A DNA stretch of 64,000 nt from Hydrogenophaga aromaticivorans (GTDB lineage: Bacteria > Pseudomonadota > Gammaproteobacteria > Burkholderiales > Burkholderiaceae_C). A model generated the notes under the pieces. That model saw nothing but the letters and a program-made list of their open reading frames with translations, did no database searches and was not told the DNA's origin. Of this stretch, positions 47,567-56,816 are shown one piece after another (position 1 is the first letter of the stretch; the number at the start of each line of letters is the position of its first letter). The DNA lies in assembly GCF_013387465.1 (NCBI RefSeq), contig NZ_VYGV01000015.1:185938-249937 (forward strand). Direction: 5' to 3'. A program made the position numbers and the translations under genes.

Positions 47567-48673
47567 TCAAATCCGCATCGGCATGACAACGTATTTGAAG
47601 GCGTTGTCGTCGGGGTTCGTGAGCAGCGCCGAACTGTTGCCGTCGGACAGTTCGATGCGAACCATTTCCTGTGACATGTTCTGCAGCGCGTCGATCAGGT
47701 AGGTGACGTTGAAGCCGATCTCGATGGTGTCGCCACCGTAATCGATGTCGAGTTCGTCCACCGCTTCTTCCTGCTCGGCGTTGCTCGAAGCCACGCGCAG
47801 CACGCCGGGCTCGATGTTCAGGCGCACGCCCTTGAACTTCTCGCTCGTCATGATGGCGGTGCGCTGCAGCGAGGCCAGCAGCGGCACGCGGCCGAGCGTG
47901 ATGATGTTCTTGTGGTTGCGCGGGATGACGCGGTTGTAGTCGGGGAACTTGCCCTCGACCAGTTTGGTGACGAATTCCATGCCGTCGAAGCTGAACTTGG
48001 CCTGGTTGGACGCGAACTGCATCTCGATCGCGCCTTCCTTGTCGGACAGCAGGCGCTGCAGTTCGATCACCGTCTTGCGCGGCAGGATCACTTCCTGCTT
48101 CGGCACTTCCACGTCCAGCGTGGCGCTGGCAAAAGCCAGGCGGTGGCCGTCGGTGGCGACCAGGCTGAGCTGCTTGCCTTCGGCCACGAACAGGATGCCG
48201 TTCAGGTAGTAGCGGATGTCGTGCACCGCCATGGCGAACGACACCTGGCCCAGCAGGCTTTTCAGCGTCTTCTGCGGCACGGCAAACACCGGGCCGAAGC
48301 TGGCCGATTCCTGCACCAGCGGGAAGTCTTCGGCCGGCATGCTCTGCAGCGTGAAGCGGCTCTTGCCACCTTTGAGGATCAGCTTGCCGGCGCTCGATTC
48401 GAGGCTGACGGACTGGTCGCCGGGCATGGTGCGCAGGATGTCGATCAGCTTGCGCGCACCCAGGGTGGTGGCGAAGTTGCCGTCGTCACCGTCGAGCTGC
48501 GCGGTGGTGCGGATCTGGATCTCCAGATCGCTGGTGGTCAGCTGCACGGCCGACCCGGTCTTGCGCACCAGCACGTTGGCCAGGATGGGCAGCGTGTGGC
48601 GGCGTTCAACGATGCCCGCGACCGACTGCAGCGCAGCCAACACCTTGTCCTGGGTCGATTTCAAAACGATCAT
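47567..48673 (-). CDS. dnaN: DNA polymerase III beta sliding clamp
   Basis: 368 residues starting MIVLKSTQDKVLAALQSV, with three clamp domains and the conserved C terminus YVVMPMRI. It tethers the replicative polymerase to DNA. Downstream of dnaA in the usual order, 81 bp upstream of gyrB. Confidence 0.98.
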   Translation of the reverse strand: MIVLKSTQDKVLAALQSVAGIVERRHTLPILANVLVRKTGSAVQLTTSDLEIQIRTTAQLDGDDGNFATTLGARKLIDILRTMPGDQSVSLESSAGKLILKGGKSRFTLQSMPAEDFPLVQESASFGPVFAVPQKTLKSLLGQVSFAMAVHDIRYYLNGILFVAEGKQLSLVATDGHRLAFASATLDVEVPKQEVILPRKTVIELQRLLSDKEGAIEMQFASNQAKFSFDGMEFVTKLVEGKFPDYNRVIPRNHKNIITLGRVPLLASLQRTAIMTSEKFKGVRLNIEPGVLRVASSNAEQEEAVDELDIDYGGDTIEIGFNVTYLIDALQNMSQEMVRIELSDGNSSALLTNPDDNAFKYVVMPMRI

Positions 48674-48857
48674 GTCAGACTCTTTCGTCTCTGGTTGCCG
48701 GTTGGCGGGTGGGACTTCCCTTGCCCCAAGCAGGGCTTTCTGTCAGCCAAATACCGCCTATTTTCGCCTTTTTGAAGCGCGATTCCTGAAAACACCTGTC
48801 CCGTCAGATGCCGGCTGTGCCGGCGGTGGCGAGCGGGTGCGCACGGCCTCACGCCGG
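48674..48857. promoter_or_regulatory. dnaA-dnaN intergenic region
   Basis: 184 bp. No perfect DnaA box, strong hairpin or AT-rich unwinding element was found. It probably holds the dnaN promoter. Confidence 0.4.
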
Positions 48858-50264
48858 TCAGCCCTTGAGCGTCTGTTCCAGCACGTGCAGCTGCTGGTTG
48901 AGCTCGGTGTTCTGCTGGCGTTCGGCGCCGATCTTGCGCACTGCGTGCAGCACCGTGGTGTGGTCGCGGCCGCCAAACAGCTCGCCGATCTCGGGCAGGC
49001 TTTTCTGCGTCAGCTCCTTGGCGATGAACATGGCGATCTGGCGCGGCCGGGCGATGCTGGCCGGGCGCTTCTTGCTGTACATGTCCGCGACCTTGATCTT
49101 GTAATAGTCGGCCACGGTCTTCTGGATGTTCTCGACGCTGATCTGCCGGTTCTGGATCGACAGCAGGTCTTTCAGCGCATCGCGCGCCAGCTGGATCGAG
49201 ATCTCTTTCTGGTTGAAACGCGAATAGGCCAGGATCTTGCGCAGCGCGCCTTCGAGTTCGCGCACGTTGGAGCGCACGTTCTTCGCGACAAAAAACGCCA
49301 CTTCCTCGGGCATGACGGCGTTTTCCACCGCCGCCTTGTTGATCAGGATCGCCACGCGCATTTCCAGCTCGGGCGGCTCGATCGCCACCGTGAGGCCCGA
49401 ATCGAAGCGCGAAACCAGGCGCTCGTGGATGTCCGGCAGGCCCTTGGGGTAGGTGTCGCTGGTCAGCACGATGTGCGACTTCTTGGCCAGCAGCGCTTCG
49501 AAGGCGTTGAAAAACTCCTCCTGTGTGCGCTCCTTGTTGGCGAGGAACTGCACATCGTCGATCAGCAGCAGGTCCAGCGAGTGGTACTGGGCCTTGAATT
49601 CGTCAAAAGTCTTGCGCTGGTAGGCCTTGACCACATCCGAGACGAATTGTTCGGCGTGGATGTAGAGAACTTTGGCCTGTGGATGGTCGGACAGCAGGTG
49701 GTTGCCGATCGCGTGCATCAAATGGGTCTTGCCCAGGCCGACGCCACCGTAGATGAACAGCGGGTTGTAAAGCTGGCCTAGGCTGCCCGCCACGTGCATC
49801 GCCGCGGCTCGCGCCATGCGGTTGGCCGAACCTTCCACCAGGGTGGAGAAGGTCAGCGCCGGGTTGAGCCGGGACTTGGGGGCGCGCGGGCTCGTGATCT
49901 CTGCAGGTGCCAGATCGGGCAGCTCGGCCAGCACCTGGTCCTGCATTGTACGGGGCGCAGGCGATGTCCTGCTGGGGCCTTCACGCGGAGCGAGCGCCAA
50001 CTCCAGAGTCACCGGTGTGCCCTGGATGGCCTCCAGCAGCAAGGCGATGCGGGACGCGTACTGGGCCCGGATCCAGTCCAGCTTGAAGCGGTTGGCCACC
50101 GACACCACGACCTTGGAGGCATCGGCGGACACGCTGGCTGAGAGCGGCCGGATCCAGGTGTTGAACTGCTGCTCGGGGATTTCTTGCGCGAGTTTGTCGA
50201 CGCAGGCCAGCCAGAGGGGCTGGGCGTCGTTGGATGGGGTGTCTGGGGGGGTGCCCTCGATCAT
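48858..50264 (-). CDS. dnaA: Chromosomal replication initiator protein DnaA
   Basis: 468 residues from [13 protein letters not shown]; an upstream in-frame ATG would add 28 atypical residues. Domain I (about 15-90), a linker, AAA+ domain with Walker [10 protein letters not shown] and Walker [10 protein letters not shown], and the C-terminal domain IV with the DnaA signature [15 protein letters not shown]. It opens oriC and regulates initiation. Confidence 0.97.
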   Translation of the reverse strand: MIEGTPPDTPSNDAQPLWLACVDKLAQEIPEQQFNTWIRPLSASVSADASKVVVSVANRFKLDWIRAQYASRIALLLEAIQGTPVTLELALAPREGPSRTSPAPRTMQDQVLAELPDLAPAEITSPRAPKSRLNPALTFSTLVEGSANRMARAAAMHVAGSLGQLYNPLFIYGGVGLGKTHLMHAIGNHLLSDHPQAKVLYIHAEQFVSDVVKAYQRKTFDEFKAQYHSLDLLLIDDVQFLANKERTQEEFFNAFEALLAKKSHIVLTSDTYPKGLPDIHERLVSRFDSGLTVAIEPPELEMRVAILINKAAVENAVMPEEVAFFVAKNVRSNVRELEGALRKILAYSRFNQKEISIQLARDALKDLLSIQNRQISVENIQKTVADYYKIKVADMYSKKRPASIARPRQIAMFIAKELTQKSLPEIGELFGGRDHTTVLHAVRKIGAERQQNTELNQQLHVLEQTLKG

Positions 50265-50485
50265 GCTGGGAAAGGCGAACGCTGTATTTTTGTGGACAAA
50301 TGACTCGGGGCAGACCGGCCATTGTAGTGTGGCCGGTGACTTATCCACAAGGCGGTTCTCCCCCTGTGTTGCCCTGCCCGGCAGGGGCTTTCTGAAGTAA
50401 GGCAGACAGAAAAGCGGCCAAGTGCTTGCCGGGCCTTGATTTTATTTGCGATAATTGCGGGTTTCCCCGACATTTACTGAGCATC
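50265..50485. other. Putative oriC between dnaA and rpmH
   Basis: 220 bp with a perfect DnaA box TTATCCACA (50341-50349) and a one-mismatch box TGTGGACAA on the other strand (50291-50299). The right side is AT-rich (CTTGATTTTATTTGCGATAATT). Two boxes are few for a full origin, so part of oriC may lie elsewhere. Confidence 0.5.
50426..50455 (+). promoter_or_regulatory. Probable sigma-70 promoter of rpmH
   Basis: A -35-like TTGCCG (50426-50431) and -10-like GATAAT (50450-50455) are separated by 18 bp and lie 31 bp upstream of the rpmH start. Confidence 0.6.
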
Positions 50486-50620
50486 ATGAAACGCACTTAC
50501 CAGCCATCCAAAGTCCGCCGCGCCCGCACCCACGGCTTTCTCGTCCGCATGAAGACCCGTGGCGGCCGTGCCGTGATCAACGCTCGCCGCGCCAAGGGCC
50601 GCAAGCGTCTGGCTCTCTGA
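50486..50620 (+). CDS. rpmH: 50S ribosomal protein L34
   Basis: 44 residues: [20 protein letters not shown], then [20 protein letters not shown], the nearly invariant L34 sequence. First gene of the rpmH-rnpA-yidD-yidC cluster. Confidence 0.99.
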   Translation: MKRTYQPSKVRRARTHGFLVRMKTRGGRAVINARRAKGRKRLAL

Positions 50621-50702
50621 GCCGGAACGTGCTCCGCCGGTATTGGCCGGTCCCAGCTTCCGTTCCCGGCTTCCGGTGACCGATAGTGAGGCGCAACGGG
50701 CC

Positions 50703-51137
50703 ATGCAGCGCATCCGGTCCCGGCAGCAGTTCCAGGCCGTCATGGCGGGAGCCCCTGTGGCCAAAACCCCCCACTTCGCCTTGCACCGAGCGTCGCTCGT
50801 GAGCGAGCATTTGGGCCGTCCCCTGTTTCCTGTGGCCGATGTCTGGCTGGGTGTGCTCCTGCCCAAGCGCTGGGCGCGCCGCGCGGTCACGCGCAACGCG
50901 ATCCGTCGCCAGATCTACGAAGCCGCCCGCCACGTCGCGACCGGTTTGCCGCAGGCAGCGCTGGTGGTTCGCCTGCGCAGCGAGTTCAGCCGCAAGCTGT
51001 TTGTGAGTGCGACTTCCGATGTGCTCAAGCGCGCGGTTCGCGCCGAGCTGGATCAGTTGCTGGGCCGCGTGATCGGTCCTGCTCCGGTCAGCCCGGCCGT
51101 TGTGGCCCCCAGTACGGAGGCGCCCCATGGTGTCTGA
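50703..51137 (+). CDS. rnpA: Ribonuclease P protein component
   Basis: 144 residues starting MQRIRSRQQFQAVMAG. The RNR-type motif AVTRNAIRRQIYEAAR is the family signature. It assists the RNA subunit in 5' tRNA maturation. The C-terminal tail (PAPVSPAVVAPSTEAPHGV) is low-complexity. An upstream TTG start (50643) is possible but less like homologues. Overlaps yidD. Confidence 0.93.
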   Translation: MQRIRSRQQFQAVMAGAPVAKTPHFALHRASLVSEHLGRPLFPVADVWLGVLLPKRWARRAVTRNAIRRQIYEAARHVATGLPQAALVVRLRSEFSRKLFVSATSDVLKRAVRAELDQLLGRVIGPAPVSPAVVAPSTEAPHGV

Positions 51138-51414
51138 CTGGCCGCGCCAGGCGTTGGTGGGCCTGGTCAAGGGCTACCGTTTGCTGCTCAGTCCCTGGCT
51201 GGGCAGCAGCTGCCGTTTTGAACCCACCTGTTCCGTCTATGCGATCGGTGCGCTGGAGCGGCACGGTGCACTGGCCGGTGGCTACCTCATGCTCAGGCGC
51301 CTGGGTCGCTGCGGACCCTGGTGCGAGGGTGGCCACGATCCGGTGCCCGATGTGGTGCCCAGCCTGTTTTCCCATCTGGTTTCCCCTTCCTCAGAAAAGA
51401 AGAACCCGTCATGA
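51127..51414 (+). CDS. yidD: Membrane protein insertion efficiency factor YidD
   Basis: 95 residues with the conserved block LVKGYRLLLSPWLGSSCRFE, PTCSVYAIGALERHG and RCGPWCEGGHDPVP. It is a peripheral membrane protein that helps YidC. Overlaps rnpA by 11 bp and yidC by 4 bp. Confidence 0.95.
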   Translation: MVSDWPRQALVGLVKGYRLLLSPWLGSSCRFEPTCSVYAIGALERHGALAGGYLMLRRLGRCGPWCEGGHDPVPDVVPSLFSHLVSPSSEKKNPS

Positions 51415-53111
51415 ATGACATCCGTCGGTCCATCCTGTGGGTGGTTTTTGGTTTCTCGATGGTCCTGATCTGGGACAAGTGGCAGATCCACAACGGCAAA
51501 GCGCCGACGTTTTTCCCGTCGGCGGCGGTGACCGCACCCGCCGCTCAGGATGCCCCGCCGGCAACCCCTGCCGACGCGTCGGTTCCTGGCAGCAATCCAG
51601 CAACAACGACGCCTGGCGCTGCCGTGGCGCCACAGGGCACGCCCGCACCGGCGCCCGCCGCGGTTCGCCATGAAGTCACCACCGACGTGTTGAAGCTCGT
51701 GTTCAACACCGAGGGTGGCTCGCTCATCGGTGCCGAGCTGCTCAAGCACGCGAGCACGACGCTGGGCACGCAGCCGTTTGCGTTGCTGGTCCAGAACGAC
51801 ACCCAGACCTATCTGGCACAGTCCGGCCTGATCGGGGGCAACTTCCCCACCCACAAGACACCGATGACCGTGGTGGCCGGCCCGACGGCGTTGACCGACG
51901 GGCAAAACGAGCTGCAGGTGCGCTTCGAGTCGGCCGAGGTGGGTGGCGTCAAGCTGGTCAAGACCTACACCCTGACCCGAGGTCGTTACGACATCTCGGT
52001 GCAGCACGAAGTGGTGAACAACAGCGGCCAGGCCGTGAGCCCGCAGCTCTACGTGCAGCTGGTGCGAGACGGCAACAAGACCAGCAGCGAAACCCCCTTC
52101 TATTCCACCTTCACCGGCCCGGCCGTCTACACCGGCGCGCAGAAGTACCAGAAGATCGAATTTGCCGACATCGACAAGAACAAGGCGACTTTCGAGAAGA
52201 GCTCGACCGACGGCTACGTGGCCATGGTGCAGCACTACTTTGCTTCGGCCTGGGTGTTGGACAGCGGTGTGGCGCGTGACAACTTCGCCCGCCGCGTGGA
52301 CAACAACCTCTATGCCGTGGGTGCCATCACCACCCTGCCGGCCATCGAGCCGGGTCAGCGCAAGGCCGTCGAGGCCCAGCTCTTCATCGGTCCGCAGGAA
52401 GAAAAAGTGCTGGAGGTCATCACCCCCGGTCTGGAGCTGGTCAAGGACTACGGCTGGCTGACCATCCTGGCCAAACCGCTCTACTGGTTGCTGGAAAAAA
52501 TCCACAGCTTCGTGCAGAACTGGGGCTGGGCGATCGTGCTGCTGGTGGTGCTGATCAAGGCGGCTTTCTACTGGCTCAACGCCAGCGCTTACAGGAGCAT
52601 GGCCAAGATGAAGGCGATCAACCCGCGCATCATGGAAATGCGCGAGCGCCTGAAGAGCAATCCGCAGCAGATGCAGCAGGAGATGATGAAGATGTACCGG
52701 GAGGAAAAGGTCAACCCGCTGGGTGGCTGCTTCCCGATCCTGATCCAGATCCCGGTGTTCATCGCGCTGTACTGGGTGCTGCTGTCCAGCGTCGAAATGC
52801 GCAATGCGCCCTGGATGGCCTGGATCACCGACCTGTCTTCGCCCGATCCGTGGTTCATCCTGCCGCTGGTGATGGCCGTGACCACCGTGATCCAGACCGC
52901 GCTCAATCCGCTGCCACCCGATCCGCTGCAGGCCAAGCTGATGTGGATGATGCCGCTGATGTTCTCGGTGATGTTCTTCTTCTTCCCGGCCGGCCTGGTG
53001 CTGTACTGGATCACGAACAACATCCTGACGATCGCCCAGCAGGCTTTCATCAACAAGCGCATGGGCGTGCCGTTGAAGATCACGAACCCGTTGGAGCTTT
53101 TCAAGAAGTAG
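51411..53111 (+). CDS. yidC: Membrane protein insertase YidC
   Basis: 566 residues. N-terminal membrane anchor (about 5-22), a large periplasmic beta-domain (about 60-345), then five membrane segments with NPLGGCFPILIQIPVFIALY and the C-terminal FPAGLVLYWITNNILTIAQQ motif. It inserts and folds inner-membrane proteins with or without Sec. Coupled to yidD. Confidence 0.98.
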   Translation: MNDIRRSILWVVFGFSMVLIWDKWQIHNGKAPTFFPSAAVTAPAAQDAPPATPADASVPGSNPATTTPGAAVAPQGTPAPAPAAVRHEVTTDVLKLVFNTEGGSLIGAELLKHASTTLGTQPFALLVQNDTQTYLAQSGLIGGNFPTHKTPMTVVAGPTALTDGQNELQVRFESAEVGGVKLVKTYTLTRGRYDISVQHEVVNNSGQAVSPQLYVQLVRDGNKTSSETPFYSTFTGPAVYTGAQKYQKIEFADIDKNKATFEKSSTDGYVAMVQHYFASAWVLDSGVARDNFARRVDNNLYAVGAITTLPAIEPGQRKAVEAQLFIGPQEEKVLEVITPGLELVKDYGWLTILAKPLYWLLEKIHSFVQNWGWAIVLLVVLIKAAFYWLNASAYRSMAKMKAINPRIMEMRERLKSNPQQMQQEMMKMYREEKVNPLGGCFPILIQIPVFIALYWVLLSSVEMRNAPWMAWITDLSSPDPWFILPLVMAVTTVIQTALNPLPPDPLQAKLMWMMPLMFSVMFFFFPAGLVLYWITNNILTIAQQAFINKRMGVPLKITNPLELFKK

Positions 53112-53273
53112 ATCGAGTCCCCCTGCGCCGCTGCGCGGCTTCCCACAGGGGGACAATGCCTGCGGCCTGGCAAAGCCGGTTCCGCGGCATCCCTGTGAGG
53201 GGGCACTTCACTCGGCTGGGCCTGCTTTGCGGGCCCTTTCCATTTCTGAAACCGCTTGCCGCAGAATCTGCCC
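53112..53273. repeat. GC-rich dispersed repeat in the yidC-mnmE gap
   Basis: A GC-rich hairpin-forming stretch. CTGGCAAAGCCGGTTCCGCGGC (53167-53188) followed by GGCACTTCACTCGG (about 53202) recurs with few changes at 59935-59981. The CCCCCTGCGCCGCTGCGCGG stretch at 53118-53140 resembles 56056-56085. Probably a REP-type family of this genome. Confidence 0.7.
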
Positions 53274-54695
53274 ATGCTCTCCGCTTCCCGCGACCCCATC
53301 GTTGCCATCGCCACCGCGCCCGGTCGCGGGGCGGTGGGCATCGTGCGGGTGTCGGGCAGGGGGTTGGCGGCGTTCGTTCAGGCCCTGTTCGGACGGGTGC
53401 TGAAACCGCGCGAGGCCACTTACCTGCCGTTCCCCGATGCGGACGGCCAGCCCATCGACCATGGCCTGGCGCTGTGGTTTCCAGGACCCCATTCCTACAC
53501 CGGCGAGGACGTGCTGGAGCTCCAGGGCCACGGCGGACCGGTGGTGTTGCAGCTGCTGCTGGCGCGCTGTCTGCAGGTGGCACAGGCGCCCGTTGCAGAA
53601 GACCAGCTGCTGCTGCCCGGCCTGCGCCCGGCGCGCGCCGGCGAGTTCACCGAGCGTGCGTTCCACAACGACAAGCTCGACCTGGCGCAGGCCGAGGCGG
53701 TGGCCGACCTGATCGATGCCAGCACCGAAGCCGCGGCGCGCAGTGCCAGCCGCTCGCTCGCGGGCGTGTTTTCCGAGCGCATCCACGCGCTGCGCGACGC
53801 GCTCATCAACCTGCGCATGCTGGTCGAGGCGACACTGGATTTCCCGGAAGAGGAGATCGACTTTCTGAAGAAGGCCGACGCCACGGGTCAGCTGCAGCGC
53901 CTGCGCACCGCGCTGGCCGATGTGCGGGCGCAGGCCCGGCAGGGCGCACTGCTGCGCGACGGGCTCACGGTGGTGATCGCCGGGCAACCCAACGCGGGTA
54001 AAAGCTCGCTGCTCAACGCGCTGGCCGGCGCCGAGCTGGCGATCGTGACCCCGGTGGCCGGCACCACGCGCGATGTGGTGCAGCAGACGATCCAGATCGA
54101 GGGCGTGCCGCTGCACGTGATCGACACCGCGGGTCTGCGCGACAGCCCGGACGTGGACGAAGTGGAAAAGATCGGCATCGAACGCGCCTGGGGACAGATC
54201 CACCAGGCCGACGCGGTGCTGTTCCTGCACGATCTCACCCGCAGCGACAGCCTGGCCTACCAATCCGCCGATGCGGACATCGCTGCCGCCCTGCCCGGCG
54301 GGGTGACCGTGCTGCAGGTGTGGAACAAGCTGGATCAGTGCAGCGACAGCGCCCGGGCCATGCTGTCGGATCGCGCACGGGCGGGCGAGCTCGCGATTTC
54401 CGCCAAAAACGGCGACGGACTGGAGGCCCTGCGCCAGCGCCTGCTGGACCTGGCCGGCTGGCAGCACGCGGGCGACGGCCTGTTCATGGCGCGCGAACGC
54501 CACCTGCAGGCGCTGGCGCGTGTGGGCACACACCTCGACGGCGCGCACACGCTGCTGGCCGCGCAGGCCGAACACCTGGACCTGATGGCCGAAGAATTGC
54601 GTCTGGCCCAGCGGGCGCTGGGTGAAATCACCGGCGAATTCAGCGCCGACGACCTGCTCGGCGAGATTTTTTCGCGCTTTTGCATCGGCAAATAG
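53274..54695 (+). CDS. mnmE: tRNA-modification GTPase MnmE
   Basis: 473 residues from [20 protein letters not shown] (an upstream TTG is rejected). N-terminal folate-binding domain; helical domain; inserted G domain with [20 protein letters not shown] and NKLD; and the C-terminal CIGK whose cysteine acts in catalysis. With MnmG it makes cmnm5U34 in tRNA. Confidence 0.97.
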   Translation: MLSASRDPIVAIATAPGRGAVGIVRVSGRGLAAFVQALFGRVLKPREATYLPFPDADGQPIDHGLALWFPGPHSYTGEDVLELQGHGGPVVLQLLLARCLQVAQAPVAEDQLLLPGLRPARAGEFTERAFHNDKLDLAQAEAVADLIDASTEAAARSASRSLAGVFSERIHALRDALINLRMLVEATLDFPEEEIDFLKKADATGQLQRLRTALADVRAQARQGALLRDGLTVVIAGQPNAGKSSLLNALAGAELAIVTPVAGTTRDVVQQTIQIEGVPLHVIDTAGLRDSPDVDEVEKIGIERAWGQIHQADAVLFLHDLTRSDSLAYQSADADIAAALPGGVTVLQVWNKLDQCSDSARAMLSDRARAGELAISAKNGDGLEALRQRLLDLAGWQHAGDGLFMARERHLQALARVGTHLDGAHTLLAAQAEHLDLMAEELRLAQRALGEITGEFSADDLLGEIFSRFCIGK

Positions 54696-54811
54696 TCCCC
54701 AGCGCACCGCCTGGCGTTCTTGCGACACCGTCTGGAGCGCAACTGTAAGCAGCCGTTAATGCACACGGCGCGGGCTTGCACGCGCGGGCCCCTCACGGTT
54801 AACGTTGCCGG

Positions 54812-55303
54812 ATGAACGCCAGCCTACCAGCGCCGATGCGTGCCGACATCATGGGCCTGGCCCAGGCGATGAGGCAGAGCGGCGCGCTGGATGCGGTGCC
54901 ATTGAACCTGACCGAGGCACAGTGGCAGGGTTTGGCCGACTTCCTGCAGCCAGTGTCCCTGCAGCAGGGACAGGTGCTGATCGAGCAGGGTGTGAAGGAC
55001 CGGACGGTCTATTTTGTCGAGACGGGCAGCCTGACGGTGCACTACGAAGACGCGAAGGAGCGTGTGCGCATCGCGTTGGTGGGCCCCGGGTCACTGCTGG
55101 GTGAGGGTGCTTTTTTCAGCCACCTGCCGCGCAGTGCGACCGTGCAGGCGGGTGCGCCCAGCCGGCTCTGGTGCCTCACGCCTTTGCGTTTTCGAGAGCT
55201 TTCCACCCGTTTTCCGCCGATCGCGCTGGAGTTGTCGGTGGCCATGGCCGCGGTGCTGGCGCGCCGCATGTACAACCGGCCCAAACGCGTGGCTGTGACC
55301 TGA
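54812..55303 (+). CDS. Cyclic nucleotide-binding-domain protein
   Basis: 163 residues with a single CRP/cNMP-type beta-barrel (about 30-145: LQQGQVLIEQGVKDRTVYFV, ETGSLTVHYED, LLGEGAFFSHLPRSATVQAG). No DNA-binding HTH follows, so it is not a CRP-like regulator in itself. The arginine in PRSATV could contact a ligand phosphate. Role unknown; it stands alone upstream of a conserved unknown gene. Confidence 0.82.
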   Translation: MNASLPAPMRADIMGLAQAMRQSGALDAVPLNLTEAQWQGLADFLQPVSLQQGQVLIEQGVKDRTVYFVETGSLTVHYEDAKERVRIALVGPGSLLGEGAFFSHLPRSATVQAGAPSRLWCLTPLRFRELSTRFPPIALELSVAMAAVLARRMYNRPKRVAVT

Positions 55304-55387
55304 ATCAAGTGGCGCACGCGCCATTTGCTCCAATATTCCCGCACTTTTTCTCACATCGCGATGCACCCGGCAACGCATACTTCGACC

Positions 55388-56047
55388 ATGTCTCTATTGC
55401 GGTGGCTTCAAGCCAGAAAATCAGATCCCGCTGCCAACGGTGGCCGTGCGAAGCCACGCCGTTCCTTCAGCCAGACCACCTTGCCCCTGATCTCGCCGCG
55501 CCGTGGCCGGCGGATCCTGCGTCGGGAGCAGCTGTTCTCGGTGGTGCGCGAGTCCCTGATCCGTGCCGGGGTGCTGTCGACCAGCTACGAATTCAAGGTG
55601 CTCACGCTCGACGCCAACGGAGACCGGTTTCTGGTGCTGATTGATCTGGCGTTGCCCGCCGACGTCATGCCCGATGAATACCTGCTGGAGATTGAACGCT
55701 GGATCCAGAGCAGCGCCGACAAGCGCCACACCATGGCGGTGCAGGGGGTCTACTGGCGGCGCAAGGCGGTGCACGACCAGCGGGGCATCGCGCTCAAGGC
55801 GGCGGTGGCCGCGCAGACACAGCGCCTGGCCACGTCGGACAACCCCACCGCGATCCCGGTCCCGGTGCTCACGCCGTCCAGTGGCCGCGCGCAGCCTGTG
55901 GCGGCTGATGAGGTGAATGCGTTCCGCCGGGCGTTGCAGACGCCCGCGCTGCCGGCGCACCGGCTGGACACGGAGGCCGATGTTCCCCCGCCCGAATCGC
56001 ACAGCGATTTTTCAGCGCTGAGCGAAACGCAGTACGGAAAACTGTAG
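55388..56047 (+). CDS. Conserved hypothetical protein of Burkholderiales type
   Basis: 219 residues starting MSLLRWLQARKSDPAANGGR. The middle (RREQLFSVVRESLIRAGVLS, TSYEFKVLTLDANGDRFLVL, IDLALPADVMPDEYLLEIER) is a compact alpha/beta domain. The tail is proline/alanine-rich and disordered. No signal peptide or membrane segment. I do not recognise a function. Confidence 0.75.
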   Translation: MSLLRWLQARKSDPAANGGRAKPRRSFSQTTLPLISPRRGRRILRREQLFSVVRESLIRAGVLSTSYEFKVLTLDANGDRFLVLIDLALPADVMPDEYLLEIERWIQSSADKRHTMAVQGVYWRRKAVHDQRGIALKAAVAAQTQRLATSDNPTAIPVPVLTPSSGRAQPVAADEVNAFRRALQTPALPAHRLDTEADVPPPESHSDFSALSETQYGKL

Positions 56048-56202
56048 GGATGACACCCCCACACTCCGCCGCTGCGCGGGTCGCTGCCCCCCGAGGGGGC
56101 TGACCTGCCTTGGGACGGCCCGGCGGCAGCTCGTGATGCCTCCAAGCGTCCCGCGCCTTCGTCGGCGCGGACCGGGGCTCCGCCGCTGCGATGGCCCGGG
56201 CT
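56048..56202. repeat. GC-rich dispersed repeat between two convergent genes
   Basis: CCCCC (56056-56060) and GGGGG (56095-56099) close a hairpin around CTCCGCCGCTGCGCGG, then further GC-rich palindromic sequence to 56195. It may act as a terminator between two convergent genes. Similar blocks lie at 53118 and 59888. Confidence 0.6.
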
Positions 56203-56748
56203 TCAGTGGCCCGAGAAATTCACCAGCGTGAACAGCGGCAGCCCGCTGGCCCGCAGCCGCTCTGAACCGCCCAGTTCGGGCAGGTCCACGATGGCGGCGC
56301 CTTCCATCACCTCGGCGCCCAGTTTCTCCAGCAGCCGTGCGCCCGCCATCATGGTGCCGCCCGTGGCGATGAGATCGTCAATCAGCAGGACCCGGTCGCC
56401 CGGTTTGACCGCATCGGTGTGCAGTTCGACCGTGGCGCTGCCGTATTCCAGCTCGTAGGTTTCTTCCACCGTGGTGAAGGGCAGCTTGCCCTTCTTGCGG
56501 ATCGGCACGAAGCCCAGGCCGAGTTCGTAGGCCACCACCGAACCGATGATGAAGCCCCGCGCGTCCAGCCCGGCCACCACGGTGGGGCGCAGGGACGGCT
56601 CCATGTAGCGGTGCACAAAGGTGTCGATCAGCACGCGGAACACCCGGGGGTCCTGCAGCAGGGGCGTGATGTCGCGGAACTGCACGCCGGGCGCAGGCCA
56701 GTCGGGCACGGTCCGGATGTGGGATTTGAGGTAGTCGGTGCTGTCCAT
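56203..56748 (-). CDS. apt: Adenine phosphoribosyltransferase
   Basis: 181 residues from [20 protein letters not shown]. The PRPP-binding motif [15 protein letters not shown] and [15 protein letters not shown] are present. It recycles adenine to AMP. An upstream in-frame ATG (56820) would overlap the antiporter gene and is not used. Confidence 0.96.
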   Translation of the reverse strand: MDSTDYLKSHIRTVPDWPAPGVQFRDITPLLQDPRVFRVLIDTFVHRYMEPSLRPTVVAGLDARGFIIGSVVAYELGLGFVPIRKKGKLPFTTVEETYELEYGSATVELHTDAVKPGDRVLLIDDLIATGGTMMAGARLLEKLGAEVMEGAAIVDLPELGGSERLRASGLPLFTLVNFSGH

Positions 56749-56816
56749 GCTGTGATCCGGTTTGAGGAGCGCCGGTGCGCTGGGGTTTGAGAGGGGTGCA
56801 GAAGGGAACCGGTCCG